7,560 nt of DNA, from positions 1 through 7,560 of the forward strand of contig CANQEB010000114.1 of the NCBI GenBank assembly GCA_947594085.1, in the 5' to 3' direction. The DNA comes from an uncultured Lachnospiraceae bacterium (lineage in GTDB: Bacteria; Bacillota; Clostridia; Lachnospirales; Lachnospiraceae). The position numbers and the translations under genes are program-made. A model generated the notes under the pieces. The model saw only the letters and a list, made by a program, of their open reading frames with translations, was not told the DNA's origin and searched no databases. Each line of letters begins with the position of its first letter. The first letter of the stretch is position 1. Positions 1 through 5,553 of this stretch are shown here, piece after piece.

Positions 1-405
1 CAGGTGAAATTTTTCATTCCCAAGCAGCTCGCTCGGGTTCGGGGGCTGCTGCCCCGCGAACATGATGTAGAGATCTTGCACGCTCGTCCGGTATATGATG
101 TCGTCCATGGAACTGCGTCCGATCAGATAATGGGTTAAGCCGTACTCCGGTTTTCCATGCCTGATGTGTTTCTGCATGACGGATTTTCGCAGATCGGCGT
201 CGATCAGGAGCGTCTTCTTTCCATTTTCAGCGAAGGCGCACGCCAGCTCAAAGCTGATGGTCGATTTCCCGTCCCCGGGCAGCGCGCTCGTCACGCAGAT
301 CGCTTTCACGTCCTCGCCGGAGAATTCTATATTGGATCTCAGTGTTTTGAATGCCTCCTGTACCTGGAAGCTGTTCCGGCTCTCTCGAATCTCTATTGTC
401 TCCAT
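1..405 (-). CDS. CpsD/CapB-type bacterial tyrosine kinase, N-terminal 135 residues (runs off left edge)
   Basis: This is the cytoplasmic BY-kinase that partners a CpsC/Wzz co-polymerase and, by autophosphorylation of a C-terminal tyrosine cluster, controls capsule or exopolysaccharide polymerisation. The translated N-terminus has the family's EAFKTLRSNIEF stretch (residues 17-28), a Walker A motif PGDGKST (43-49), a Walker A' motif LLIDADLR (66-73), and the typical PPNPSELL segment near residue 125. The later Walker B region and the Tyr-rich tail lie outside the window, so kinase completeness cannot be judged. The start ATG at 405 is preceded by AGAGGAG about 11 nt upstream. It is the third gene of the minus-strand operon, 72 nt after the CpsC-like gene. 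MinD/ParA ATPases share the Walker layout, but the N-terminal motif and the neighbour make CpsD the firm choice. Confidence 0.93.
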   Translation of the reverse strand, partial: METIEIRESRNSFQVQEAFKTLRSNIEFSGEDVKAICVTSALPGDGKSTISFELACAFAENGKKTLLIDADLRKSVMQKHIRHGKPEYGLTHYLIGRSSMDDIIYRTSVQDLYIMFAGQQPPNPSELLGNEKFHL

Positions 406-477
406 AATATCCTATTCTCCTCTGTCTCTCGTATCTGTATGGTATTAACGTTCAAAATGAATTCATTCTCTCCCCGC

Positions 478-1281
478 TCAGATACCCGTCATCTGATTTC
501 CTGACCTTCCGGTTTGGTTCCTCCCAATACTCCTTTTTTTCTTCCTGCTGCCGGCCCCGGCTTTTCCTTTCTTTCGTGAGATTTTCCCTGCAGCGGGCGT
601 CTCCATCTTCGGAATCATCGCCAGAGTAGAGAGATTCAGATATTTCTTGATGTCGTCCGAGCTCTTGATCGTATCATCCATGAGAAAACGTACGATCAGG
701 GCTATAAACACAACCATAAATCCGATCAAAACCGAGACAACCGCCCAGATCTTTTTGGATGGCGACGACGGTTCATCCGGCAGGTTCGCTTCCTCCGCCA
801 CATTGACAGCCTCCACATCGGTCACGGCACGAATGTGTTTTGCCGCCGTCTCCCGGATGCTCGCCGCAATCCTCTGCGCCATCTCCGGGGAAGGATCCTC
901 CACCGTGATGGAGAGAATGCGCGTGTCGGTCATGTTCTCGACTTCAACCCTCTTGCTCAGCTCTTTGTAATCGTCCTCCAGCCCGCATTCGCGGATAACC
1001 GGTTCCAGTACGTCCCGGCTCACGATCAGTGCCTCATAGTCCTTCGTCAATTGACTCGACATCTGCATATCACTGTACGTGAGCGTGCCGGTTGTCTGCT
1101 GGTTCAGAATAATGATTTTCGTCGTGGATTCGTACTTCGGTGTGATCACAAACAGGCAAATCCCCATACCGACTGCTCCCGTCAGAAGCATCGCCGCCAA
1201 AAAAAGATACCAGCGCCGCGCCATGTACAGAAACAGCTCTACCACATTAATTTCGATAACTTCTCGATTGTTATTCTGCAT
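478..1281 (-). CDS. Wzz/CpsC-type polysaccharide co-polymerase (capsule chain-length regulator, kinase activator)
   Basis: A 267-residue membrane protein of the Wzz family. Such proteins set polysaccharide chain length and, in Gram-positives, activate the separate CpsD kinase through their cytoplasmic end. Visible parts are a short cytoplasmic N-terminus, TM1 at about 24-46, an extracellular Wzz domain with the early motif TPKYESTTKI (47-56), a pre-TM proline motif LPDEPSSPSKK (167-177), TM2 at about 178-200, and the conserved cytoplasmic sequence DDTIKSSDDIKKYL (202-215) ending in MIPK. The last 35 or so residues are an unusual Lys/Arg/Gly-rich tail (RKKGK, RKKKR). Purine-rich AAGGAAGAGG lies 11-20 nt before the ATG. 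It sits 33 nt after the decarboxylase gene and 72 nt before the kinase gene, so all three are probably cotranscribed. The kinase is not fused to it, as is usual in Firmicutes. Confidence 0.93.
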   Translation of the reverse strand: MQNNNREVIEINVVELFLYMARRWYLFLAAMLLTGAVGMGICLFVITPKYESTTKIIILNQQTTGTLTYSDMQMSSQLTKDYEALIVSRDVLEPVIRECGLEDDYKELSKRVEVENMTDTRILSITVEDPSPEMAQRIAASIRETAAKHIRAVTDVEAVNVAEEANLPDEPSSPSKKIWAVVSVLIGFMVVFIALIVRFLMDDTIKSSDDIKKYLNLSTLAMIPKMETPAAGKISRKKGKAGAGSRKKKRSIGRNQTGRSGNQMTGI

Positions 1282-1314
1282 ACATGTATTTTCCTCTTCC
1301 TTTTTCCCTTTCTG

Positions 1315-2382
1315 TCATATCCCAGAGGCATGTCTCACGCCAAAAGATTTGTCATTCTCAAAACAAAACCGTGCTTCACGCGCCCTCGCAGCTCCCACAG
1401 AGTGTGAAGAAACGCACTTTTTCAAAGCCGGGCAGACTTGTGAAGCGATGCTCTGTCTGAAATACTCAACCGTACGCCCGAGTCCTTCTCTCAGCTGGAC
1501 AGTCGGCCCCCAACCCAGCTCTTTCTCTGCCAGACTGATATCCGGCTTGCGCTGAACCGGATCGTCCTCTGGAAGCGGCAGATGGATCAGCTTCGACTTC
1601 GCGTCAGTCGCCTGCAGCGTCAGCTCCGCGAGCTCAAGCATCGTGAACTCTCCGGGATTGCCGAGATTCACCGGCCCGGTAAAGCCGTCCCGGCTGTTCA
1701 TCATCCGGATCAGTCCATCCACCAGATCGTCCACGTAGCAGAAGCTTCTGGTCTGCTCGCCGCTGCCGTAGATCGTGATATCCTCGCCCTTGAGCGCCTG
1801 CACAATAAAGTTGGATACGACGCGTCCGTCGTCCGGGCGCATCCGAGGCCCGTATGTATTGAAGATACGCACCACCTTAATGTCCACGCCGTGCTGCCTG
1901 TGATAGTCAAAAAACAAGGTCTCCGCCATGCGCTTTCCCTCGTCGTAGCAAGAGCGCAAACCATGCGGGTTCACATTGCCCCAGTATTCCTCCGTCTGCG
2001 GATGTACGGTCGGATTTCCGTACACCTCGCTCGTGCTCGCCTGCAGGATTCTGGCATGGCAGCGTTTCGCGATGCCGAGCATGTGCAGCGCGCCGAGCAC
2101 GCTGGTCTTGGCTGTCTTGATTGGATCATACTGATAGTGAATCGGACTGGCCGGACAGGCCAGGTTATAGATTTGATCGCATTCTACATACACCGGCTCC
2201 TGGATATCGTGCCGGATAAATTCAAAATACGGATGGTTCATCAGATGCCGGATATTGTCCTTTCGTCCGGTAAACAGATTGTCCATACATATCACTTCGC
2301 TGCCCTGCTCCAACAGCTTTTCACACAGATGCGAGCCGATAAAACCAGCTCCGCCGGTGACCAGAATTCTATTATGCTCCAT
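1315..2382 (-). CDS. UDP-glucuronate decarboxylase (UDP-xylose synthase type SDR) with C-terminal extension
   Basis: An extended short-chain dehydrogenase/reductase of 355 residues. Family knowledge: UXS enzymes oxidise and decarboxylate UDP-glucuronate to UDP-xylose using bound NAD. Seen here: Rossmann motif TGGAGFIG (9-16), the UXS-type stretch [16 protein letters not shown] (72-87), active-site STSEVYG (116-122), the catalytic pair in SCYDEGK (Tyr146, Lys150), [10 protein letters not shown] (172-181), [15 protein letters not shown] (206-220) and [16 protein letters not shown] (270-285). Together these favour UXS over a generic epimerase or dTDP-glucose dehydratase. The usual fold ends near residue 310 (GRTVEYFRQ). 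The last 45 residues, with three cysteines, are extra. The start ATG at 2382 has only a moderate ribosome site (GCGGGA). It is the first gene of the capsule operon and presumably supplies UDP-xylose for the glycan. Confidence 0.9.
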   Translation of the reverse strand: MEHNRILVTGGAGFIGSHLCEKLLEQGSEVICMDNLFTGRKDNIRHLMNHPYFEFIRHDIQEPVYVECDQIYNLACPASPIHYQYDPIKTAKTSVLGALHMLGIAKRCHARILQASTSEVYGNPTVHPQTEEYWGNVNPHGLRSCYDEGKRMAETLFFDYHRQHGVDIKVVRIFNTYGPRMRPDDGRVVSNFIVQALKGEDITIYGSGEQTRSFCYVDDLVDGLIRMMNSRDGFTGPVNLGNPGEFTMLELAELTLQATDAKSKLIHLPLPEDDPVQRKPDISLAEKELGWGPTVQLREGLGRTVEYFRQSIASQVCPALKKCVSSHSVGAARAREARFCFENDKSFGVRHASGI

Positions 2383-2468
2383 GTTTTATCCCGCTTTCTG
2401 CATCATTTATTTTTTCTTTTGCTGCCTCCACGGCGCACTGTCACTTTATCCAAACGACATGTTTTAAT

Positions 2469-2497
2469 ATTATAAAGTCATCCTGCTATATCAACAA
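2469..2497 (-). promoter_or_regulatory. Candidate sigma-A promoter, proximal, capsule operon
   Basis: Read on the minus strand, a perfect -10 TATAAT (2474-2469) lies 17 nt after TTGTTG (2497-2492), which matches only the TTG half of the -35 consensus. The expected start is near 2462, giving an 80-nt leader before the decarboxylase ATG. The -10 and spacing are good and the -35 is weak. Confidence 0.45.
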
Positions 2498-2527
2498 TCT
2501 TGGGGAAAAACTCCCATTTTATATATC

Positions 2528-2556
2528 ACTTTATGCATTTTATCATACTATGTCAA
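2528..2556 (-). promoter_or_regulatory. Candidate sigma-A promoter, distal, capsule operon
   Basis: On the minus strand a perfect -35 TTGACA (2556-2551) is followed after exactly 17 nt by TAAAGT (2533-2528), a 4/6 match to the -10. A TG-A-TAAAAT sequence lies inside the spacer and could serve as an alternative extended -10. The predicted start is near 2521, about 140 nt before the decarboxylase ATG. Which of the two promoters is used cannot be told from sequence. Confidence 0.45.
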
Positions 2557-2645
2557 TACATTGTATTATTTTTTTAAAGATATAGGGGATTATGTATATT
2601 TAGTAAGTTAACTATAACACAGCAATATTTAAGAATAGGGAAAAT

Positions 2646-2682
2646 GTCGGATTTGGTCGTTTTGATTCCGAAATTGGTCATT
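2646..2682. repeat. Tandem imperfect direct repeat, 21-bp period, possible regulator binding site
   Basis: Two 16-bp units, 2646-2661 and 2667-2682, agree at 11 of 16 positions and share TTGGTC (GACCAA on the minus strand) exactly 21 bp apart, two helical turns. Read toward the capsule operon, the nearer unit ends about 6 bp before a poor -35 (CCTATT, 2639-2634), which is 17 nt from a decent -10 (TATAGT, 2616-2611). Direct repeats at this period next to a weak -35 are known for LytTR-type activators such as AgrA and ComE. That assignment here is an inference. Confidence 0.4.
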
Positions 2683-2746
2683 GGCGGCGACTATTTGACG
2701 CTTCTCATGAGCCGTACCAAGCTCAAAAAGCCTATGGCTTTCGCAT

Positions 2747-2770
2747 AAAAAAAACACCGTCCCCGGTGCT
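2747..2770 (-). terminator. Rho-independent terminator of tRNA-Lys
   Basis: On the minus strand, CACCG (2768-2764) pairs with CGGTG (2759-2755) across a four-base loop GGGA and is followed at once by eight T residues (2754-2747). It begins about 30 nt after the tRNA 3' end, the right place to end a monocistronic tRNA transcript and isolate it from the capsule operon. Confidence 0.85.
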
Positions 2771-2797
2771 CTTTCGTCATCGAAAACAGTGCTTTCA

Positions 2798-2870
2798 TGC
2801 GCGATCAGGGGCTCGAACCCTGGACACCCTGATTAAGAGTCAGGTGCTCTACCAACTGAGCTAATCGCGC
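2798..2870 (-). tRNA. tRNA-Lys (anticodon CTT)
   Basis: A complete cloverleaf can be folded on the minus strand: acceptor stem GCGCGAT/ATCGCGC, D stem GCTC/GAGC around AGTTGGTA, anticodon stem CCTGA/TCAGG around loop CTCTTAA, five-base variable loop, T stem CAGGG/CCCTG around TTCGAGC, and discriminator A. The loop places CTT at positions 34-36, so it reads AAG (lysine). The CCA end is not encoded, so it must be added after transcription. It stands alone, with its own promoter and terminator, between divergent genes. Confidence 0.97.
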
Positions 2871-2890
2871 GTTCCTTATGAACAAATGTT

Positions 2891-2919
2891 ATTATAATAC
2901 AAGGTTTCTCAAAATGCAA
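2891..2919 (-). promoter_or_regulatory. Promoter of tRNA-Lys
   Basis: On the minus strand a perfect -10 TATAAT (2896-2891) lies 17 nt after TTGCAT (2919-2914), which shares only the TTG half of the consensus -35. The predicted start near 2884 leaves a leader of about 14 nt before the mature tRNA 5' end, as expected for a stable-RNA gene. Confidence 0.65.
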
Positions 2920-2986
2920 TCCACATTTTATACTTTTTTCATTTTTAAATTCCACTTTTTTTAGCTTTTTTTCACAATTTTAACCC

Positions 2987-3015
2987 TTGAATCCAGACTT
3001 GAAATCCTCTATACT
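2987..3015 (+). promoter_or_regulatory. Promoter of the AI-2E family transporter gene
   Basis: TTGAAT (2987-2992) and TATACT (3010-3015) are separated by exactly 17 nt and fit a sigma-A promoter (4/6 and 5/6 matches). The predicted start near 3022 gives a leader of about 114 nt before the chosen ATG at 3136, which supports that start over the upstream GTG at 3040. Confidence 0.6.
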
Positions 3016-3034
3016 GAATTTAATTCGTCAATTG

Positions 3035-3106
3035 ACCGAGTGCAGAGAGGGGCACGGTTCCCTTGGAGCTTGCCTACAATTTTGTCTACATGGCTATATG
3101 CAGACA
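3035..3106 (+). promoter_or_regulatory. Possible structured leader with two stem-loops ahead of the transporter gene
   Basis: Two stem-loops can be drawn in the untranslated leader. The first pairs ACC + GTGC (3035-3043) with GCAC + GGT (3052-3058) around an eight-base purine loop. The second pairs TGTCT + CAT (3083-3091) with ATG + AGACA (3098-3106), with one internal mismatch and a six-base loop. It ends about 15 nt before the ribosome site AAAGG (3121-3125). No known riboswitch class was recognised. Confidence 0.3.
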
Positions 3107-3135
3107 TATACCTGGCAAAGAAAGGTATTTCCGCT

Positions 3136-4479
3136 ATGAGCAAGAAATCAGTATCCCAGAAGCAAAATAACATGAATTCCACCGAATCGAGGGCGCCCTG
3201 GCCAAATCAGAATCCGGAGAGCGCACAGACTCTCGGCGATATTTCCTCTGACACTTCCTCTGTATCTTCTCAGCGGAAACAGCGCTTCATAAAGAACAAC
3301 CAATATTTCACGATCTGTATTTACGCCGGCGTCATGGTGCTGATCGCCGCGATCATCTTCAAGTGTGTCATCGACTTTGACAAGACCAAGGCATGGTTCG
3401 GACAGATCATCGGCATGCTGTCGCCCTTTATCCTGGGCGCGCTGCTCGCGTATGTGCTCAACCCGATGGTGCACATGTTTTACCGCGGTATCGGCAAGCT
3501 CTGTGATCGCCTGAAGCTCAGGCTGGGACACGGGCTGCACACGGGCCTCGCAATTCTGATCACCTACATTATCGTGATCGGCTTCGTCGTGCTCACGCTG
3601 CTGTATGTGTTCCCGGAGATCGCCAAGAATCTCGTGGATTTCGTGAACTATTTGCCGACTGCCTACAATACCGTGCTGGACATGCTGGCCCGCCTGCAGA
3701 AGCGCTTCCCGAACCTTGAAATCAGCATGATTCGGGATTATCTGGACGACGCAATGCCGGAGCTCGCCTCGTACCTGCAAAACTTCGCGACAAACATGGT
3801 ACCGGCTCTCTACACGATCTCAATGTCGATCGTCGACTGGGTCGTCAATCTGTTCGTCACCTTGATTGTGTCGATCTACATGCTGTACGACAAGCGTCGG
3901 ATCATGCATGCCTCCTGGCGTCTGATCTACGCGTTCCTTCCGAAGAAATACATTCCGGCATGCCAGGAAATCCTCTCCGAGTGCAACCGGCTGTTCAGCA
4001 GCTTCGTCGTCGGCAAATTTATCGACTCGCTGATCATCGGGATCCTCTGTTTCATCCTGATGACGATCCTGCAGCTGCCGTACACGCTGTTGATCAGTAT
4101 CGCAATCGGCGTCACGAACATGATCCCTTACTTCGGCCCGTTCATCGGCGCGATCCCCGGCATTCTGATTATGCTGTTTATCAGCCCGCTTCAAGCGTTT
4201 ATCTTCACGATCATGATTCTGTGCCTGCAGCAATTCGACGGGCTGATCCTCGGCCCGAAGATCATCGGCAATTCCACGGGCATGAAGCCTCTGTGGATCA
4301 TCTTTGCCATCACGATCGGCGGGCATCTCGCCGGCCTCATCGGCATGTTTCTCGGTGTCCCGGTTGTCGCGATCCTCAGCTATCTCTTCGATCTGTATCT
4401 CGCGCACCGGCTGTCCAAGAAAAAAATCTCCGACGCGATGGTCGAGAGCGTACTGCAAAAAATGGAGCTGGACGACTAA
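3136..4479 (+). CDS. AI-2E family transporter (UPF0118/TqsA-PerM type permease)
   Basis: A 447-residue integral membrane protein of the AI-2E transporter family (Pfam 01594). Members have been linked to AI-2 export and, in other cases, to Na+/H+ antiport, so the substrate here is unknown. Seen: a polar, Ser/Asn/Gln-rich N-terminus of about 55 residues, hydrophobic segments at about 57-79, 90-111, 136-159, 232-251, 288-314, 316-350, 353-365 and 386-423, and a long soluble stretch at 160-230 between the third and fourth. The family's signatures PYFGPFIGAIPG (331-342) and GPKIIGNSTGMKPLW (373-387) are intact. The chosen ATG has AAAGG 10 nt upstream. The frame stays open to a GTG at 3040, but that codon has no ribosome site and lies in a predicted stem-loop. 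It is the only plus-strand gene here, and its stop overlaps the stop of the converging 48-residue gene by 4 nt. Confidence 0.92.
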   Translation: MSKKSVSQKQNNMNSTESRAPWPNQNPESAQTLGDISSDTSSVSSQRKQRFIKNNQYFTICIYAGVMVLIAAIIFKCVIDFDKTKAWFGQIIGMLSPFILGALLAYVLNPMVHMFYRGIGKLCDRLKLRLGHGLHTGLAILITYIIVIGFVVLTLLYVFPEIAKNLVDFVNYLPTAYNTVLDMLARLQKRFPNLEISMIRDYLDDAMPELASYLQNFATNMVPALYTISMSIVDWVVNLFVTLIVSIYMLYDKRRIMHASWRLIYAFLPKKYIPACQEILSECNRLFSSFVVGKFIDSLIIGILCFILMTILQLPYTLLISIAIGVTNMIPYFGPFIGAIPGILIMLFISPLQAFIFTIMILCLQQFDGLILGPKIIGNSTGMKPLWIIFAITIGGHLAGLIGMFLGVPVVAILSYLFDLYLAHRLSKKKISDAMVESVLQKMELDD

Positions 4480-4622
4480 GTCCGGCTCTTCTTATGTCCC
4501 ATATTCTCCAGCAGTTTCTTCACTTCCTCGAGGGAACACGATATCTGCAGGATCTTTTTGTGTATATTCGGCTGGTCATATGTGAGCCGGTACAACTTTT
4601 TTCGGATTCCACTTTTTCGCAT
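4476..4622 (-). CDS. Small basic protein of 48 residues, function unknown
   Basis: I do not recognise this protein. It has a strong ribosome site (GGAGG, 5 nt before the ATG at 4622). The product begins MRKSGIRKKLYRL and ends KKSRT. It is highly basic at both ends, has a single cysteine (29), no membrane segment, and a likely amphipathic helix in its second half (SLEEVKKLLENMG, 30-42). The gene lies 95 nt after trmB on the same strand and converges on the transporter gene, with TAG and TAA stops overlapping by 4 nt. Possible expression routes are read-through from trmB or a candidate promoter inside the gap. A competing 65-residue frame (4520-4717, TTG start) was judged weaker because it lacks ATG and has an unprotein-like, Cys/Ser/Arg-rich composition at its end. 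The 48-residue call is likely but unproven. Confidence 0.55.
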   Translation of the reverse strand: MRKSGIRKKLYRLTYDQPNIHKKILQISCSLEEVKKLLENMGHKKSRT

Positions 4623-4685
4623 AGAAACCTCCGCAGAGCGATTACTGTTTGCCCTATGAACGGCAAAGCAGCCTCTTCTGTCATC

Positions 4686-4717
4686 ATTATACTATGCGCG
4701 AACCCCCAAAAGTTCAA
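4686..4717 (-). promoter_or_regulatory. Weak candidate promoter for the 48-residue gene
   Basis: On the minus strand a perfect -10 TATAAT (4691-4686) lies in the trmB to small-gene gap. The nearest -35-like hexamer, TTGAAC (4717-4712), is 20 nt upstream, longer than the usual 16-18. The predicted start near 4679 would give a leader of about 57 nt. Confidence 0.25.
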
Positions 4718-5380
4718 TCACTCCTCCCTATGTCTCCTGCCAAGCACTACCTTGCAGATTGGATTGCCCTGTGACGAAAATCTCTCCTCGTACTCAGTCA
4801 TAATGTTTCCCTGTACCATCTGCTCGTCGTGGTGCAAATCAAATGTGCACTGCTCCACAGTCCACCCGGCCGCATCCGCCTCTGCTAGCGCAAACTCAAA
4901 CAGTGCCCGGTTGTCCGTCTTGAACTCCACGCGGCCCTCGCGCGTGAGAACACTATCGTACCGCGCCAGAAACTCCCGGCTCGGCAGGCGACGCTTTGCA
5001 TGGCGATCCTTGGGCCACGGGTCAGAAAAATTCAGATAGATCCCGGCAACTTCTCCCTCCCCAAACACCTCGGTAAGATCCTCGGCCTCCATGCGCAAAA
5101 ACAGCAGATTCGTCAGCTGCGGGTTCTCTCCGCGCTTTTCCAGGGCACGCAACAGCACGCTCGAAAATTTCTCGATCCCCACGTAATTTCGCTCGGGATG
5201 ACGCAGCGCAAGCTCCGTAATGAAACGGCCTTTCCCCATGCCGATCTCCAGGTACAAAGAGTGGTCATTCCCAAATACCTCGCTCCAGTGTCCCTTCTTC
5301 TCTCGCATCACATCCTCGTGCACCACATATTCGCTCGCGGCGATCGCCTCGCGCGATCCCGGAATGTTTCTCAGTCTCAT
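4718..5380 (-). CDS. trmB: tRNA (guanine46-N7)-methyltransferase TrmB
   Basis: A 220-residue SAM-dependent enzyme that makes m7G46 in the variable loop of many tRNAs. This is the normal length for the family. Motifs in order: SAM-binding LEIGMGKGRF (44-53), acidic ribose-binding GIEK (68-71), NFSDPWPK (117-124) followed by RHAKRR (126-131), EFKTDN (152-157) and the C-terminal TEYEERF (195-201). All the signature blocks are present and intact. The ATG at 5380 follows GAGGGG by 8 nt. It has its own candidate promoter and stands downstream of, but is functionally unrelated to, the sugar-transport genes. No hairpin terminator is visible after its stop. Confidence 0.97.
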   Translation of the reverse strand: MRLRNIPGSREAIAASEYVVHEDVMREKKGHWSEVFGNDHSLYLEIGMGKGRFITELALRHPERNYVGIEKFSSVLLRALEKRGENPQLTNLLFLRMEAEDLTEVFGEGEVAGIYLNFSDPWPKDRHAKRRLPSREFLARYDSVLTREGRVEFKTDNRALFEFALAEADAAGWTVEQCTFDLHHDEQMVQGNIMTEYEERFSSQGNPICKVVLGRRHREE

Positions 5381-5405
5381 ATCGGATTCCCCTCGTTGCT
5401 ATCGT

Positions 5406-5502
5406 CATGCTCCGCGCCGGATTTGAAGGCCTTCAGCATTTGCAAATAGTTTAATTGATATTCCCCGTAAGGTCAACCTCAAATACAGCCCCACGGAGCA
5501 TG
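5406..5502. repeat. Inverted repeat flanking the trmB promoter, with an internal 12-bp palindrome
   Basis: CATGCTCCG (5406-5414) and its exact reverse complement CGGAGCATG (5494-5502) bracket the trmB promoter. Between them lie the perfect palindrome TGAAGGCCTTCA (5424-5435), just downstream of the predicted trmB start site, and a short AGGT-CA-ACCT inverted repeat (5470-5479) over the -35. The palindrome could be an operator or an RNA stem. The long-range arms would pair only in a read-through transcript. Chance is possible for 9-bp arms. Confidence 0.3.
5448..5476 (-). promoter_or_regulatory. Promoter of trmB
   Basis: On the minus strand TTGACC (5476-5471, 5/6 match) is followed after exactly 17 nt by TAAACT (5453-5448, 4/6 match). 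The predicted start near 5441 gives a leader of about 60 nt before the trmB ATG. It suggests that trmB is transcribed independently of the upstream sugar-transport operon. Confidence 0.6.
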
Positions 5503-5553
5503 GTTACTTTTTGCTTTATTTCATGAATTGAAAAGCACGAGAACAATCCATCC

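Larger units (their letters stand above)
2383..2797. other. AT-rich intergenic region upstream of the capsule operon
   Basis: These 415 bases separate the decarboxylase gene from tRNA-Lys and hold no convincing protein gene. From left to right they contain a leader of about 80 nt, two sigma-A-like promoters reading toward the operon, an AT-rich stretch, a pair of 21-bp-spaced direct repeats, a short hairpin (AAAGCC at 2727-2732 pairing with GGCTTT at 2736-2741, loop TAT) and the tRNA terminator. On the minus strand the short hairpin runs into five T residues, so it may be a weak second terminator behind the first. Confidence 0.7.

Noticed and set aside
456..467. Perfect 12-bp palindrome AATGAATTCATT between the co-polymerase and kinase genes
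   Set aside because: It is short, AT-rich, inside an operon, not extended by flanking symmetry and not followed by a T-run. Chance is sufficient.
1582..2475. Long plus-strand open frame of 297 codons opposite the decarboxylase gene
   Set aside because: It is an antisense shadow of a strongly conserved enzyme gene. Its translation is His/Arg/Val-rich without recognisable motifs. The same applies to the long antisense frames opposite the transporter and permease genes.
2500..2525. Plus-strand TGGGG/TCCCA hairpin followed by TTTTAT resembling a terminator
   Set aside because: The stem is only about five pairs including a wobble, and there is no plus-strand gene upstream of it to terminate.
2644..2748. 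Plus-strand 34-codon frame beginning MSDLVVLIPKLV and ending at the A-run of the tRNA terminator
   Set aside because: It covers the 21-bp direct repeats, a hairpin and part of the terminator. Its AGGG is only 3 nt from the ATG, and no good promoter precedes it. Its protein-like look is better explained by the repeat sequence.
2798..2870. tRNA-Lys as an integration site for a mobile element
   Set aside because: No integrase gene and no second copy of the tRNA 3' end were found in the window, and the neighbours on both sides are ordinary chromosomal genes.
3040..3135. N-terminal extension of the AI-2E family protein from a GTG at 3040
   Set aside because: There is no ribosome site before the GTG, it falls only about 18 nt after the predicted transcription start and inside a stem-loop, and the ATG at 3136 has a ribosome site and gives a family-typical protein.
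4520..4717. Minus-strand 65-codon frame with a TTG start right after trmB
   Set aside because: It has a nearby GGAGG, but that lies in the trmB stop context. The start is TTG, the composition toward the end is Cys/Ser/Arg-rich, and it overlaps the better supported 48-residue ATG gene.
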